Shown piece by piece: positions 16,625 through 24,207 of a stretch of 48,437 bases of DNA. The position numbers and the translations under genes are program-made. Within the stretch, counting starts at the first letter, position 1. Each line of letters begins with the position of its first letter. The DNA is from Candidatus Omnitrophota bacterium (GTDB lineage Bacteria > Omnitrophota > Omnitrophia > Omnitrophales > Aquincolibacteriaceae), in assembly GCA_003140935.1 (NCBI GenBank), contig PLLJ01000008.1, positions 1 through 48,437 of the forward strand, read 5' to 3'. The notes beneath the pieces are model-generated. The model made no database searches. It had not been told where the DNA came from and saw nothing but the letters and a program-made list of their open reading frames with translations.

Positions 16625-17299
16625 ATGAGGATCTTGATCGTTGAAGATGAAAAAAAGATGGCGAGCTTCTTGGAGCGCGGTCTGAAAGAAGAACACTACA
16701 CCGTGGATATTGCCTACGACGGTGAAAAAGGTTGGGAATATGCCATGACCAACGATTATGATCTCTTGATCCTGGACTGGATGCTTCCCAAAATGAGCGG
16801 CGTGGAGCTTTGCCATAAATTCCGGAAAGAAGGGAAGACCACGCCGGTGCTGATCCTGACGGCGAAGGATTCGGTCGAAGACAAGATCAAGGGGCTGGAT
16901 CAGGGCGCGGATGATTATCTGACCAAGCCGTTCAGTTTTGAGGAGCTGTTGGCGCGTATCCGGGCGCTTTTCCGCCGTCCGACGAATATCACGGATAAGA
17001 CCGTGTTTCAGTGTGGGAATATAAAATTGGATCTCATCAAACGTCAAGTGTGGGTCGGAGACCAGGAGATCTCTTTTTCGCAAAAAGAGTTCGCATTGCT
17101 CGAGTTCCTCATGCGCCACGCGGGCGAGGTCGTCTCGCGGACCGCGATCGCGGAACATGTCTGGGATCTTCATTTCGATCCGATGAGCAATACAATTGAC
17201 GTCTATATCAATTTTCTCCGCAAGAAGATCGGAGAAACTTCCTCGAGAAGCAAGATCGAGACCGTTCGCGGGATTGGTTACCGTCTCGCTTGTCCATGA
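16625..17299 (+). CDS. OmpR/PhoB-family response regulator
   Basis: A 224-residue two-domain regulator: receiver (E7-D8 pocket, phospho-acceptor Asp51 in LILDWMLPKMSG, Lys101 in LTKPF) and a C-terminal winged helix (from ~residue 130, with SQKEFALLEFLMRHAGEVVS and SNTIDVYINFLRKKI). Proteins of this type (CusR/CopR-like) bind direct repeats. Start ATG follows AGGAG. The stop overlaps the kinase start as ATGA. Likely targets are its neighbours, the exporter before it or the gene group after the kinase, where phased TTTAA repeats occur. Confidence 0.95.
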   Translation: MRILIVEDEKKMASFLERGLKEEHYTVDIAYDGEKGWEYAMTNDYDLLILDWMLPKMSGVELCHKFRKEGKTTPVLILTAKDSVEDKIKGLDQGADDYLTKPFSFEELLARIRALFRRPTNITDKTVFQCGNIKLDLIKRQVWVGDQEISFSQKEFALLEFLMRHAGEVVSRTAIAEHVWDLHFDPMSNTIDVYINFLRKKIGETSSRSKIETVRGIGYRLACP

Positions 17300-18780
17300 C
17301 CCCGTTTCGCTCCTTCAAGTCCCGCCTGACGTTTGGTTATGCATTCATGATGACTGTGCTTCTCGCGGGATTTTCTTTTCTGATGTACGTGGAACTTTCG
17401 AGAGCGCTTTATCGGGATGTGGAACGAAATATGTACGAAGAGGGTCAAAGCATCGAGGAAGGGGTGGCCTCCTTTTTCCAGGAACGCGGGGATTCGAAGT
17501 TCTTAGTGCCTCCCAAGATCGAAAAAGGGACCTTGGCGTTTCCGACAGAGTTCCAATCAGAAATGACCGAGACCATTCGCGAGTGGGAGAAGAAACAACG
17601 CCGGGTGACGCGCAGCCTTTTTCTCGTTCGCATTATCGGTTTGGACCGATCCCTGATCGGATCCAATCTGGGGGGGTGGGAACGGGACATTCTTTTTCCG
17701 GACTATGAGCGCGATTCGGTCTTAATGGAAAAAGGGGACTCTTACCAGACGATCCATTTCGAAAAAAATCCGATCCGGCTTTACTACCATTTGGTGCGGT
17801 TCCAGGGCAGGCCGTTTTTTATCATCCAAGTTGCCAAGCCTCTTTACGAGATCAAGAAAACGTTGATTCGTTTGGGACTTATCATTGCGGTGATTATCCC
17901 TCTGGGCGTGGCATTGGCATGTTTTACGGGATGGTTCCTGGCCAAACGCTTTTTAAGTCCTGTGGACCGGATGATCCAGCAGGCTCGGAAGATCACGGCC
18001 GCTTATTTGCAAAGTCGGCTTCCGCGTACGTTCATGCAGGACGAACTGGATCGTTTGGCCGAGACACTGAACGAAATGATCGACCGTCTTGAGGCTTCAA
18101 CGCGCGCGGTGCAAGAATTCAGCTCGAATGTCTCTCATGAATTCAAAACACCTCTTGCGATCATCCGCGGGGAGATAGATCTTGCGCTTCGACGGGCCCG
18201 CTCGCAGGAAGATCTCCGGAAGACGATCGGCGTGATTAGCGAAGAAGTGAATGGGCTTATTCGCTTGGTGGATGACCTCATGTTCCTTGTTCGTAACGAT
18301 GCGAAGCAGCTGAGCCTGCAGAAAAAGAATCTGGCTTTGGTGCCTATTCTGGAGCAAGTGCTTAATCTCTATCACGAACGTGCTCTCCAGGCGAATATTG
18401 AATTGACTCTGGAAGCTCCCACAGCCGCAGAGGTGTACGGGGATGAAATCTACTTGAAGCGCCTTTTCACAAATCTTTTGGACAACGCTCTCAAATTTAC
18501 GGAGCCGAACGGTAAAGTAATTGTCCGTGTCCGAATACTCAGACCCGACAAAGTAACAGTCAGTGTCGAAGATACAGGCGTTGGGATCGATCCCGCAACG
18601 TTGGAAAAACTTGGGACGCGATTTTACAGGACGGATCAGGCCCGCTCTAAGGAGGGGGCTGGCCTTGGCCTTAGCATTGTAAAGGCCATCTGCGTCGCTC
18701 ATCAAGGAGTTCTCTGGTTTGAAAGCCTTCCAAACCAGGGAACGCGAGTCTACATCGAATTGTCGCTTTTAAAAATCTAA
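17296..18780 (+). CDS. Sensor histidine kinase, HAMP/HisKA/HATPase (CusS-like)
   Basis: A 494-residue membrane kinase partnered with the upstream regulator. Two membrane segments (about 14-33 and 195-217) flank a periplasmic sensor of ~160 residues, then HAMP, HisKA with phospho-acceptor His281 in SNVSHEFKTPL, and the ATPase domain with N box NLLDNALKF, G1 DTGVGID and G2 GAGLGLSIVKAI. The architecture is that of heavy-metal sensors, and the adjacent metal exporter fits, but the signal cannot be read from the sensor sequence. Start at ATG 17296 overlaps the regulator stop. Confidence 0.94.
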   Translation: MTPFRSFKSRLTFGYAFMMTVLLAGFSFLMYVELSRALYRDVERNMYEEGQSIEEGVASFFQERGDSKFLVPPKIEKGTLAFPTEFQSEMTETIREWEKKQRRVTRSLFLVRIIGLDRSLIGSNLGGWERDILFPDYERDSVLMEKGDSYQTIHFEKNPIRLYYHLVRFQGRPFFIIQVAKPLYEIKKTLIRLGLIIAVIIPLGVALACFTGWFLAKRFLSPVDRMIQQARKITAAYLQSRLPRTFMQDELDRLAETLNEMIDRLEASTRAVQEFSSNVSHEFKTPLAIIRGEIDLALRRARSQEDLRKTIGVISEEVNGLIRLVDDLMFLVRNDAKQLSLQKKNLALVPILEQVLNLYHERALQANIELTLEAPTAAEVYGDEIYLKRLFTNLLDNALKFTEPNGKVIVRVRILRPDKVTVSVEDTGVGIDPATLEKLGTRFYRTDQARSKEGAGLGLSIVKAICVAHQGVLWFESLPNQGTRVYIELSLLKI

Positions 18781-18832
18781 AATACTTTTTACTAGGAAGG
18801 CTGTCCAAGAGTGTTATATCCCCCCGCAAAAG

Positions 18833-18871
18833 TTTAAAATCATTTAATTAATCTTTAATGCTTCTTTAATG
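18833..18871. promoter_or_regulatory. Helically phased TTTAA direct repeats
   Basis: TTTAA occurs at 18833, 18843, 18854 and 18865, spacings 10, 11 and 11 bases. The last two are extended to identical CTTTAATG boxes. OmpR-family regulators typically bind direct repeats of about one helical turn, and such a regulator is encoded 1.5 kb upstream. A poor promoter (TTGCTC 18872-18877, 17 bases, AATAAA 18895-18900) lies just downstream, as expected for an activated promoter. The rest of 18781-18954 is AT-rich and holds no gene. Confidence 0.45.
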
Positions 18872-18954
18872 TTGCTCCTGCTAGCATTTGCTTGAATAAA
18901 GAAACAAATAAAAATGTTGGTTCAAAAATCAATGTTTTTAAAAAGGATTTAAGA

Positions 18955-19299
18955 ATGGAAATAAGCGATCAGTTGATGAGACCCTTTATTAATAGAATTG
19001 AGACCGAGTGGCGTGATCTTTATCGCGAAATTTCTGACCATACAAGCGAGGAGGCTAATGTGTTAAAGCCTTCCATCGAACAACGCATGCGGCAAATCGA
19101 GAGATTCCGCGTTTCGGCGCTTTATTTTGAAAAAGACGATACAGGGTTAAAAGAGTTTCCGAATTTGCGGGAAGCGCTTCGATTTTTGAAACTTGATCTT
19201 CGGACAGCGCGGCGAAAGTGGCGCCGCTATTTGGTTTCGAAAGTTCGCACTCAAAAAAGACAGGAGCGGGCCGAGCATGGGGTATCTTTTGCTGCCTGA
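18955..19299 (+). CDS. Uncharacterised basic helical protein
   Basis: A 114-residue soluble protein (from MEISDQLM), rich in Arg, Lys and Glu and probably all-helical; the C-terminal third is strongly basic (RTARRKWRRYLVSKVRTQKR). No family is recognised. Start ATG 18955 is chosen for the AAGGA ribosome site eight bases before it; a TTG at 18892 would extend it by 21 low-complexity residues. It overlaps the EIIA gene by 23 bases, so the two are probably coupled and may act together. Function unknown; nucleic-acid or protein binding is possible from charge alone. Confidence 0.6.
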   Translation: MEISDQLMRPFINRIETEWRDLYREISDHTSEEANVLKPSIEQRMRQIERFRVSALYFEKDDTGLKEFPNLREALRFLKLDLRTARRKWRRYLVSKVRTQKRQERAEHGVSFAA

Positions 19300-19774
19300 A
19301 GAAAATATTGTTCCGGGACTTAATGCGCTGAACCGAGAAGTTGCCCTGAAAAAGATCATTGATGTATTGCCGGCCTGGAGCTTGCGTGGAATCAAAAGAC
19401 AAAAAATCTTGGATCTGCTTATTCTGCGCGAACAGATCGGAACTACAGCGATTGGCCAAGGCATTGCCCTCCCTCATTGTTTTTCGCCCGAAATCCACGA
19501 TCCCATCGTGGCTTTTGGCGTTAGTCCTTCCGGCGTCTCTTACCCATCCCTGGACGGACGCCCGGTCCATTTTATTTTTTTATTGATCCTACCTCAACAT
19601 GAAGCAGCGGAACGCCAGAAAAGGAAAATTTTGCAGAATATCAAATGGGTTCTCTGTGATCGCTATCTGCAAGAGCGTCTCAAGGCGGCTCATACCGCTT
19701 CTGAAATTCATCAATTGATTGTCCCGGAGTCACGGCGTATTCCGGCACTTGGAACTTTGCAGTTTTCTCATTGA
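19277..19774 (+). CDS. PTS EIIA type-2 (PtsN-like) protein
   Basis: A 165-residue EIIA domain of the mannitol/fructose/Ntr class. The phospho-acceptor is His67 in AIGQGIALPHCF, matching the family G-I-A-x-P-H site, followed by an FIFLLILP strand. No membrane permease or other PTS component is nearby, so a regulatory PtsN-like role is more likely than sugar uptake. ATG 19277 has AGGAG ten bases upstream. It overlaps the preceding unknown gene, and a structured element begins about 10 bases after its stop. The HPr/EI donor is not in this window. Confidence 0.85.
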   Translation: MGYLLLPEENIVPGLNALNREVALKKIIDVLPAWSLRGIKRQKILDLLILREQIGTTAIGQGIALPHCFSPEIHDPIVAFGVSPSGVSYPSLDGRPVHFIFLLILPQHEAAERQKRKILQNIKWVLCDRYLQERLKAAHTASEIHQLIVPESRRIPALGTLQFSH

Positions 19775-20221
19775 TTTTCAAATAAACAAATCGCCCTGGC
19801 AAAAAACAGTTGAAAGGCGGGGGGGTCTAGCAACTGGGCTAGCCGGGGCGTTTGTTTTTCAGGATCGCACCGCTCTCAGCATGCCGTGTTTTTCTTTCCG
19901 CGCCTTTTTTTTACAGTGTTTTTTTCGATTTTTTCTCTAAGAACCTAGAACGATATTTCTGAAAGAATCTCTTGGGAAAAAATCCGTTCGGAGACATCAA
20001 AAAAAAGATTTTCCCGCTTGCTTTCCTATTTGAAAATCGTAAGATAGCATCAGTTGCATATCATCAGAATTTAACATAGAGAAATCATCGGGACTCATAG
20101 GTCGGGAAGCGGTTTTCAGGGACAACGCGGTTCGTTTTAATTTTAAATTCATAGTCCTCTTGAACTCGTAGTGCTTCTTTCCGTTTGGGCCCCCGGTTCT
20201 CCAGCGACGGGAATTTCAGAC
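19775..20221. other. Non-coding region with structured and T-rich segments
   Basis: About 450 bases without a convincing gene. From left to right: a pseudoknot-like structure (19784-19857), T-tracts of 8, 7 and 6 at 19905-19912, 19919-19925 and 19929-19934, a weak imperfect hairpin (GGGAAAA at 19974 with GATTTTCCC at 20007-20015), and then AT-rich sequence leading to the ATPase gene. I see no promoter I would trust. It may be an untranslated leader or a site of past rearrangement. Confidence 0.5.
19784..19860 (+). other. Compact structured element, possible terminator or cis-acting RNA
   Basis: An outer stem pairs AAACAAA (19784-19790) with TTTGTTT (19851-19857) and CGCCC (19792-19796) with GGGCG (19846-19850). 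Inside, CTAGC (19827-19831) and GCTAG (19838-19842) form a hairpin whose loop AACTG can pair with CAGTT at 19807-19811, giving a pseudoknot. The right side runs into TTTGTTTTTC, so it may serve as the terminator of the EIIA operon. A regulatory RNA for the downstream ATPase is the alternative. No known class fits. Confidence 0.4.
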
Positions 20222-21922
20222 ATGCCTTTTTTGATGCGAGAAGCTGTCCAAATGCGTTTACAAAAACGCGTTGACGATATTGAGAATGGCTATCGCCAAA
20301 ATGTCGGAATTATCGGATCCTTAGGTGTTGGCAAGACACAGCTTCTTTGCGAATTTTTCCAGTCCATCTCGCGTAGTTCCAAACTTCTCCCTGTTTATGT
20401 GAAGGCGGAGACCATCGACGGGCATCAACTCATGCAGCAATGGATGGGCGCTGTGCTGAGTGCCGTGATGCTCGACCGGACCTTGAACATTCCCAAGACT
20501 TTGACGGAACTTCTGCGTGAGGCGGAATCGATCATCCCGAAGACTGTTACCGCGGTGAAACATTTGCAGCGGCTGCTCCGTCAGGACAAGAACTCACTTG
20601 CGATAAAAGAGCTCTTGATGTTAAGCGGAACTCTGGCCAGCGAGACCGGGAAGAAGGTCGTTTTGATGATCGATGAGTTCCAGGCTCTTGAGAAGCTTCC
20701 CGTGTCCGATCCATTCCTCTTGCTCGGAAAACAAATGATGATCGACAAGGAAGTGCTTTATGTGGTGACGAGTTCCACGGTCGATCGTGCGCGTGAGATC
20801 TTCTGCGAAAAGCTTTCACTTCTCTTCGGGAATTTTGAAGTCCTCGAGCTCGTGTCTTTCGGATATATGGAGATGAAACAATATCTTGCCACGCGAATGC
20901 CGGCGCATCGCTGGTCTCCGGAACTGAAAAAATTCTTTTTTCACATGACGGATGGTGAGCCGCTTTACCTGGATCTTCTTCTCCAGAGGCTCGAGCAAGT
21001 CGAAGTCCGCGAATTTCCTCAGGATGTGAGTCCTTCGATTCTTCTCGACGCTTTCTGTCAGGAACTTTTTGATCGGCGTGGTCGTATCGCGCTGATTTGT
21101 GAAAACCGACTTACGCAATGCACGCATTTGGCGAAATATAGCGGTCCCTACGTTCGTGCCGTACTGGCACTGAGCCATGGGCGTCACAAGCTGATTCCCA
21201 TTGCGGCTTTTATCGAGGAGACCGTGGCGGAAACCCAGAAAGTGCTGAAGCGGTTGGTGGAAGATGGTCTGGTGGTCAAAAGCGGTTCTCTTTATCATAT
21301 TCCGGATTTCCTCTTCCGGTTCTGGCTTCGGGAAGTGTTCCAAAAGCGGCATGGGCTGTTTATGCCCGAAGAGCGCATACTCCGAAAACATTTGTTTGAT
21401 GAACTGAACCGGGTTCTGGATTTTTGTTCGAGGATGAACGAAGAGGACTTAGGGTTACGTGTTGAGTTGCTTCTCAAGGAATTCCGGAATGACGCGGTAG
21501 AGATCGATCAGAAGAAAATGTCATGCCCGCAATTTTCGGAGGTAGTTCTTTTAAAACATTTACCGCATTCGATTTTTTCGCTCTTGGGCCGGGGGTTAAA
21601 AGGGCGGTGGCTTTTTTATCTGAGTTCGGAATGGATCGGGGAACCTGAGATTGAAAAAGTGATCGCCGATGCCAAGCGTCTCCTTAAGATCCAGCGCAAG
21701 ATATTGATCGTGCTCGGGGGGATCGACCAGAACGCAAAACTGATCGCTCAGGAAGCAAAAATGCAGATTTGGGACCTTCGGATTTTAAACGGATTGTTGG
21801 ACCTCCACGATCTTCCCAAGATCATTTTGCCATCACACCAGGGAATCCATGAACCTCAAGAGATCCGTGAACCTCATGTGGGCTCCGTGGCGCAAGACCT
21901 ACCTGCGCTCAAGCTCCAGTAA
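20222..21922 (+). CDS. AAA/STAND-like ATPase with winged helix and possible nuclease-like C-terminus
   Basis: A 566-residue protein resembling archaeal-type ATPases. Walker A GSLGVGKT at 32-39, Walker B VVLMIDEFQ with Asp151-Glu152, and a sensor-like VVTSST are in place. A winged-helix region follows (IAAFIEETVAETQKVLKRLV, then IPDFLFRFWLREVF), as in the DUF234-type group. The C-terminal stretch ILIVLGGIDQ…IWDLRILNGLL resembles PD-(D/E)xK folds, but no clear catalytic residues are visible. Start is uncertain: ATG 20222 (GGGAA upstream) or GTG 20171. It overlaps the HIT gene by 74 bases. Function unknown. Confidence 0.75.
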   Translation: MPFLMREAVQMRLQKRVDDIENGYRQNVGIIGSLGVGKTQLLCEFFQSISRSSKLLPVYVKAETIDGHQLMQQWMGAVLSAVMLDRTLNIPKTLTELLREAESIIPKTVTAVKHLQRLLRQDKNSLAIKELLMLSGTLASETGKKVVLMIDEFQALEKLPVSDPFLLLGKQMMIDKEVLYVVTSSTVDRAREIFCEKLSLLFGNFEVLELVSFGYMEMKQYLATRMPAHRWSPELKKFFFHMTDGEPLYLDLLLQRLEQVEVREFPQDVSPSILLDAFCQELFDRRGRIALICENRLTQCTHLAKYSGPYVRAVLALSHGRHKLIPIAAFIEETVAETQKVLKRLVEDGLVVKSGSLYHIPDFLFRFWLREVFQKRHGLFMPEERILRKHLFDELNRVLDFCSRMNEEDLGLRVELLLKEFRNDAVEIDQKKMSCPQFSEVVLLKHLPHSIFSLLGRGLKGRWLFYLSSEWIGEPEIEKVIADAKRLLKIQRKILIVLGGIDQNAKLIAQEAKMQIWDLRILNGLLDLHDLPKIILPSHQGIHEPQEIREPHVGSVAQDLPALKLQ

Positions 21923-22391
21923 ACGATCCGGCTGTCTTTTTTGTTCGCTTCTTCGGGACAAAAGAGATAAGCAGAATCTCGTTCTTTTCCGGACAGCCCA
22001 TTATGCGGTCATCCTCAACCGTTATCCCTACAATAACGGCCATCTTATGATCGTTTCTAAAAGGCACATTGCTTCTTTGTTTCAGATGAATGCACAGGAA
22101 AAGACAGAATTTTTTGAAGTTTTAGAAAAAGTGATGAGCGCGCTAGCCAAGGCGATGAGGCCCCAGGGATTCAATCTGGGCATGAATATCGCCGACGTGG
22201 CGGGGGCGGGGGTCCCGGACCATATGCATTGGCACATTGTGCCGCGATGGAAGGGAGACGTGAATTTTATGCCGGTTCTGGCAGGGACCAAAGTGATTTC
22301 CGAGTCGCTCGAATCGGCGTATGAGGTGCTGAGCCGGGCACTGGGTCCAAAGGCCCGGAGCGTACATCCCGTGGTTAAAAGGACAAAATGA
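21849..22391 (+). CDS. HIT family protein, Ap4A phosphorylase/hydrolase-like
   Basis: A nucleotide-binding HIT protein of 180 residues. The histidine triad H125-M-H127-W-H129 (HMHWHIV) is intact with His127 as probable nucleophile. WAPWRKTYL at the N-terminus, a CLFC zinc pair, and NRYPYNNGHLMIV are typical of the HIT branch related to Ap4A phosphorylase. Likely substrates are dinucleoside polyphosphates or AMP conjugates. ATG 21849 has AGGGA six bases upstream; ATG 21876 would begin directly at MWAPWR and is also plausible. The stop overlaps the next gene by ATGA. Confidence 0.92.
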   Translation: MNLKRSVNLMWAPWRKTYLRSSSSKRSGCLFCSLLRDKRDKQNLVLFRTAHYAVILNRYPYNNGHLMIVSKRHIASLFQMNAQEKTEFFEVLEKVMSALAKAMRPQGFNLGMNIADVAGAGVPDHMHWHIVPRWKGDVNFMPVLAGTKVISESLESAYEVLSRALGPKARSVHPVVKRTK

Positions 22392-23986
22392 CATTTGTGC
22401 AGAATGGAGCAGGAAAAAAAGCAGCGAGGATGCCAAAACGTATTTTGACGCCGCTTGAGAGGTTTCTTTTGCCGAATCCGCAGTGGCAGGAGGGATACGA
22501 GTCTTTTTCGGAGATCTTCGGCAAGCCGGTCGGGTGGTTCGTGCTCTGCGAGGAATACGGGAAACAGCGGTTGATCCGTCTGGACCGCAAACAGAATTGT
22601 TCTTTTTTATGCAAGTCGGTTGAACATCAGAGGGAATGCGAAGCTTTTGTTGCGAAATTTGCTGATCAGCTGTCCCATAACGTGGCGACCATGGACAAAC
22701 TCCCTCTTTTTTATCGGTGTGCGTTCGGAAAAAACTGCATCGTATTTCCGCTTCGTTATCTAGGTGCCTTGAAGGGATTCCTCGTTCTTGATTGTGTGAA
22801 GCGCTCTGAGAGGGAGATCCGTCCTTTGATCGCCCCCTTCGGCTATTTTCTTGCAAGTCAGGTCGAGCTGGCTTTTAAGAATTTCGAGCTCAATAATTTC
22901 TATGAGACGGTCCATCCGCGCGCACTGGCGCTTTCGACCATGCACTCCGTTCACCGGGTCATCAACTCCTCCCTGCGCCTCAAAGAATTGCTTCCTCGCA
23001 TCGGGCGGTTAAGCGCGCAGATCTTAAAAGCTGCGGGCTGTTCGATCATGCTAACGGACCCTGAGAGGCAGTACCTCAATCCGTTCTTTTCTTTCGGCTC
23101 GCATCCCAAGTTCGTCCACAAACAACGCGTCAGGTTCGGCCGCGGCCTTGAAGGCCACATCGCAGATACCGGCGAATTCTGTTTGCACAATCATTACATC
23201 GCTGTGCCGTTCATCGAAGATGACGTGGTGGGCGTGATGACACTTTGGGGAAAAGCGGACCGGCAGTCCTTTACGCGAACAGACCTGGAGATACTCAAAT
23301 CCCTTTCGGAACAGGCGGTCGTGGCGATCAAAAACGCGCAGCTTTTTGAACGCACTGAAGAACTGACGCTTGGCAGCATTAAGACCATTAATGAGCTCAT
23401 GAAACGCCATGTCGGAGATAAACAGGGGGATGTTGAAATTATCGGCGAGGTGGTTCTGGCGATCGGCAAGAGAATGGAACTTCCGAGCTCTGAGCTTGTG
23501 CATCTTGAGCGGGCGATCCTTCTCTTGGATACGGGGCAATTGGCACTGCCGGAGAAGGCCTGGCAAAAGAAAGAGAAGCTTACACGGAAAGAGCAGGAGG
23601 AGATCCGTAGCATTCCCATTCGCGGGGCCAACCTGCTCCGATCGATCAGCTCTCTCAAGCCCGTGCTTCCGATCGTGATGCATCGTCACGAGCGCTACGA
23701 CGGAAAGGGCTATCCCCAGGGGCTGAAAGGCGAGGAGATCCCACTAGGGGCACGTATCGTTGCAGTGGCCGATTCCTTTATGGCCATGGTTTCTAAGCGC
23801 CACTACAGGCAGCAGCTGACGATCAAGGACGCTTTGGAGGAGATCCTCAAACATAAGGGGACTCAATTCGATCCAGTCGTAGTCGATGCGTTTTTAAAGG
23901 TTATGAAAGATAAGGCTATTTTGGAAAAAGTGGAAACCTACGTCAAAAATGATAGGAATACCGAGAAAACATCGCTGGAGGGATGA
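22388..23986 (+). CDS. GAF-HD-GYP protein with degenerate metal site
   Basis: A 532-residue sensory protein: a Cys-rich N-terminal region (about 60-165, with CSFLCKSVEHQREC and YRCAFG, possibly PocR-like), a GAF domain (~185-330) and an HD-GYP domain (~340-520). HD-GYP domains hydrolyse c-di-GMP using a metal cluster. Here the HD motif reads LLLDTGQ (Leu380 for His, Gln384 for Lys), the next His is Ile409, and the HHE motif reads RHE (Arg433). The DGKGYP loop is kept. It probably binds rather than cleaves a ligand. Start overlaps the HIT stop by ATGA. Confidence 0.85.
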   Translation: MTFVQNGAGKKAARMPKRILTPLERFLLPNPQWQEGYESFSEIFGKPVGWFVLCEEYGKQRLIRLDRKQNCSFLCKSVEHQRECEAFVAKFADQLSHNVATMDKLPLFYRCAFGKNCIVFPLRYLGALKGFLVLDCVKRSEREIRPLIAPFGYFLASQVELAFKNFELNNFYETVHPRALALSTMHSVHRVINSSLRLKELLPRIGRLSAQILKAAGCSIMLTDPERQYLNPFFSFGSHPKFVHKQRVRFGRGLEGHIADTGEFCLHNHYIAVPFIEDDVVGVMTLWGKADRQSFTRTDLEILKSLSEQAVVAIKNAQLFERTEELTLGSIKTINELMKRHVGDKQGDVEIIGEVVLAIGKRMELPSSELVHLERAILLLDTGQLALPEKAWQKKEKLTRKEQEEIRSIPIRGANLLRSISSLKPVLPIVMHRHERYDGKGYPQGLKGEEIPLGARIVAVADSFMAMVSKRHYRQQLTIKDALEEILKHKGTQFDPVVVDAFLKVMKDKAILEKVETYVKNDRNTEKTSLEG

Positions 23987-24177
23987 ACGTGTCAAAAATG
24001 AAGATTGAGATCCAAAAGCCACAGTACCTTGCCGCCAAGGAACCTGTCGCGAAAACCGATGAAGGAACGGAAGAGAAAAAAACGCCGTTCTTTTTTCGTT
24101 TATTGCTGATCGCCACTTATATGCTTTCGGGGATGGCGATCTGGTATGTCTACCAGAGATACAGCGCACATTCCTGA
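23983..24177 (+). CDS. Small single-span membrane protein
   Basis: A 64-residue protein with a polar, charged N-terminal half and one membrane helix at about 37-59 (FFFRLLLIATYMLSGMAIWY), probably N-terminus in. Translation is coupled to the HD-GYP gene by ATGA; an internal ATG at 23998 is an alternative start. No homology recognised. Its position between the HD-GYP and OmpA-like genes, in the same operon, suggests an accessory role at the inner membrane. Confidence 0.55.
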   Translation: MNVSKMKIEIQKPQYLAAKEPVAKTDEGTEEKKTPFFFRLLLIATYMLSGMAIWYVYQRYSAHS

Positions 24178-24207
24178 AATTTGTTCGATTTAAAGGAACT
24201 GTTTCCA

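Noticed and set aside
19784-19860. c-di-GMP-I (GEMM) riboswitch
   Set aside because: Several short blocks match in order, but the conserved GACGCAAAGCC segment and tetraloop receptor are absent, and the spacing is too short. Kept only as an unclassified structure.
19719-19940. 73-codon frame overlapping the EIIA end and the structured element
   Set aside because: No ribosome site, low-complexity Phe-rich end caused by T-tracts, and no family resemblance.
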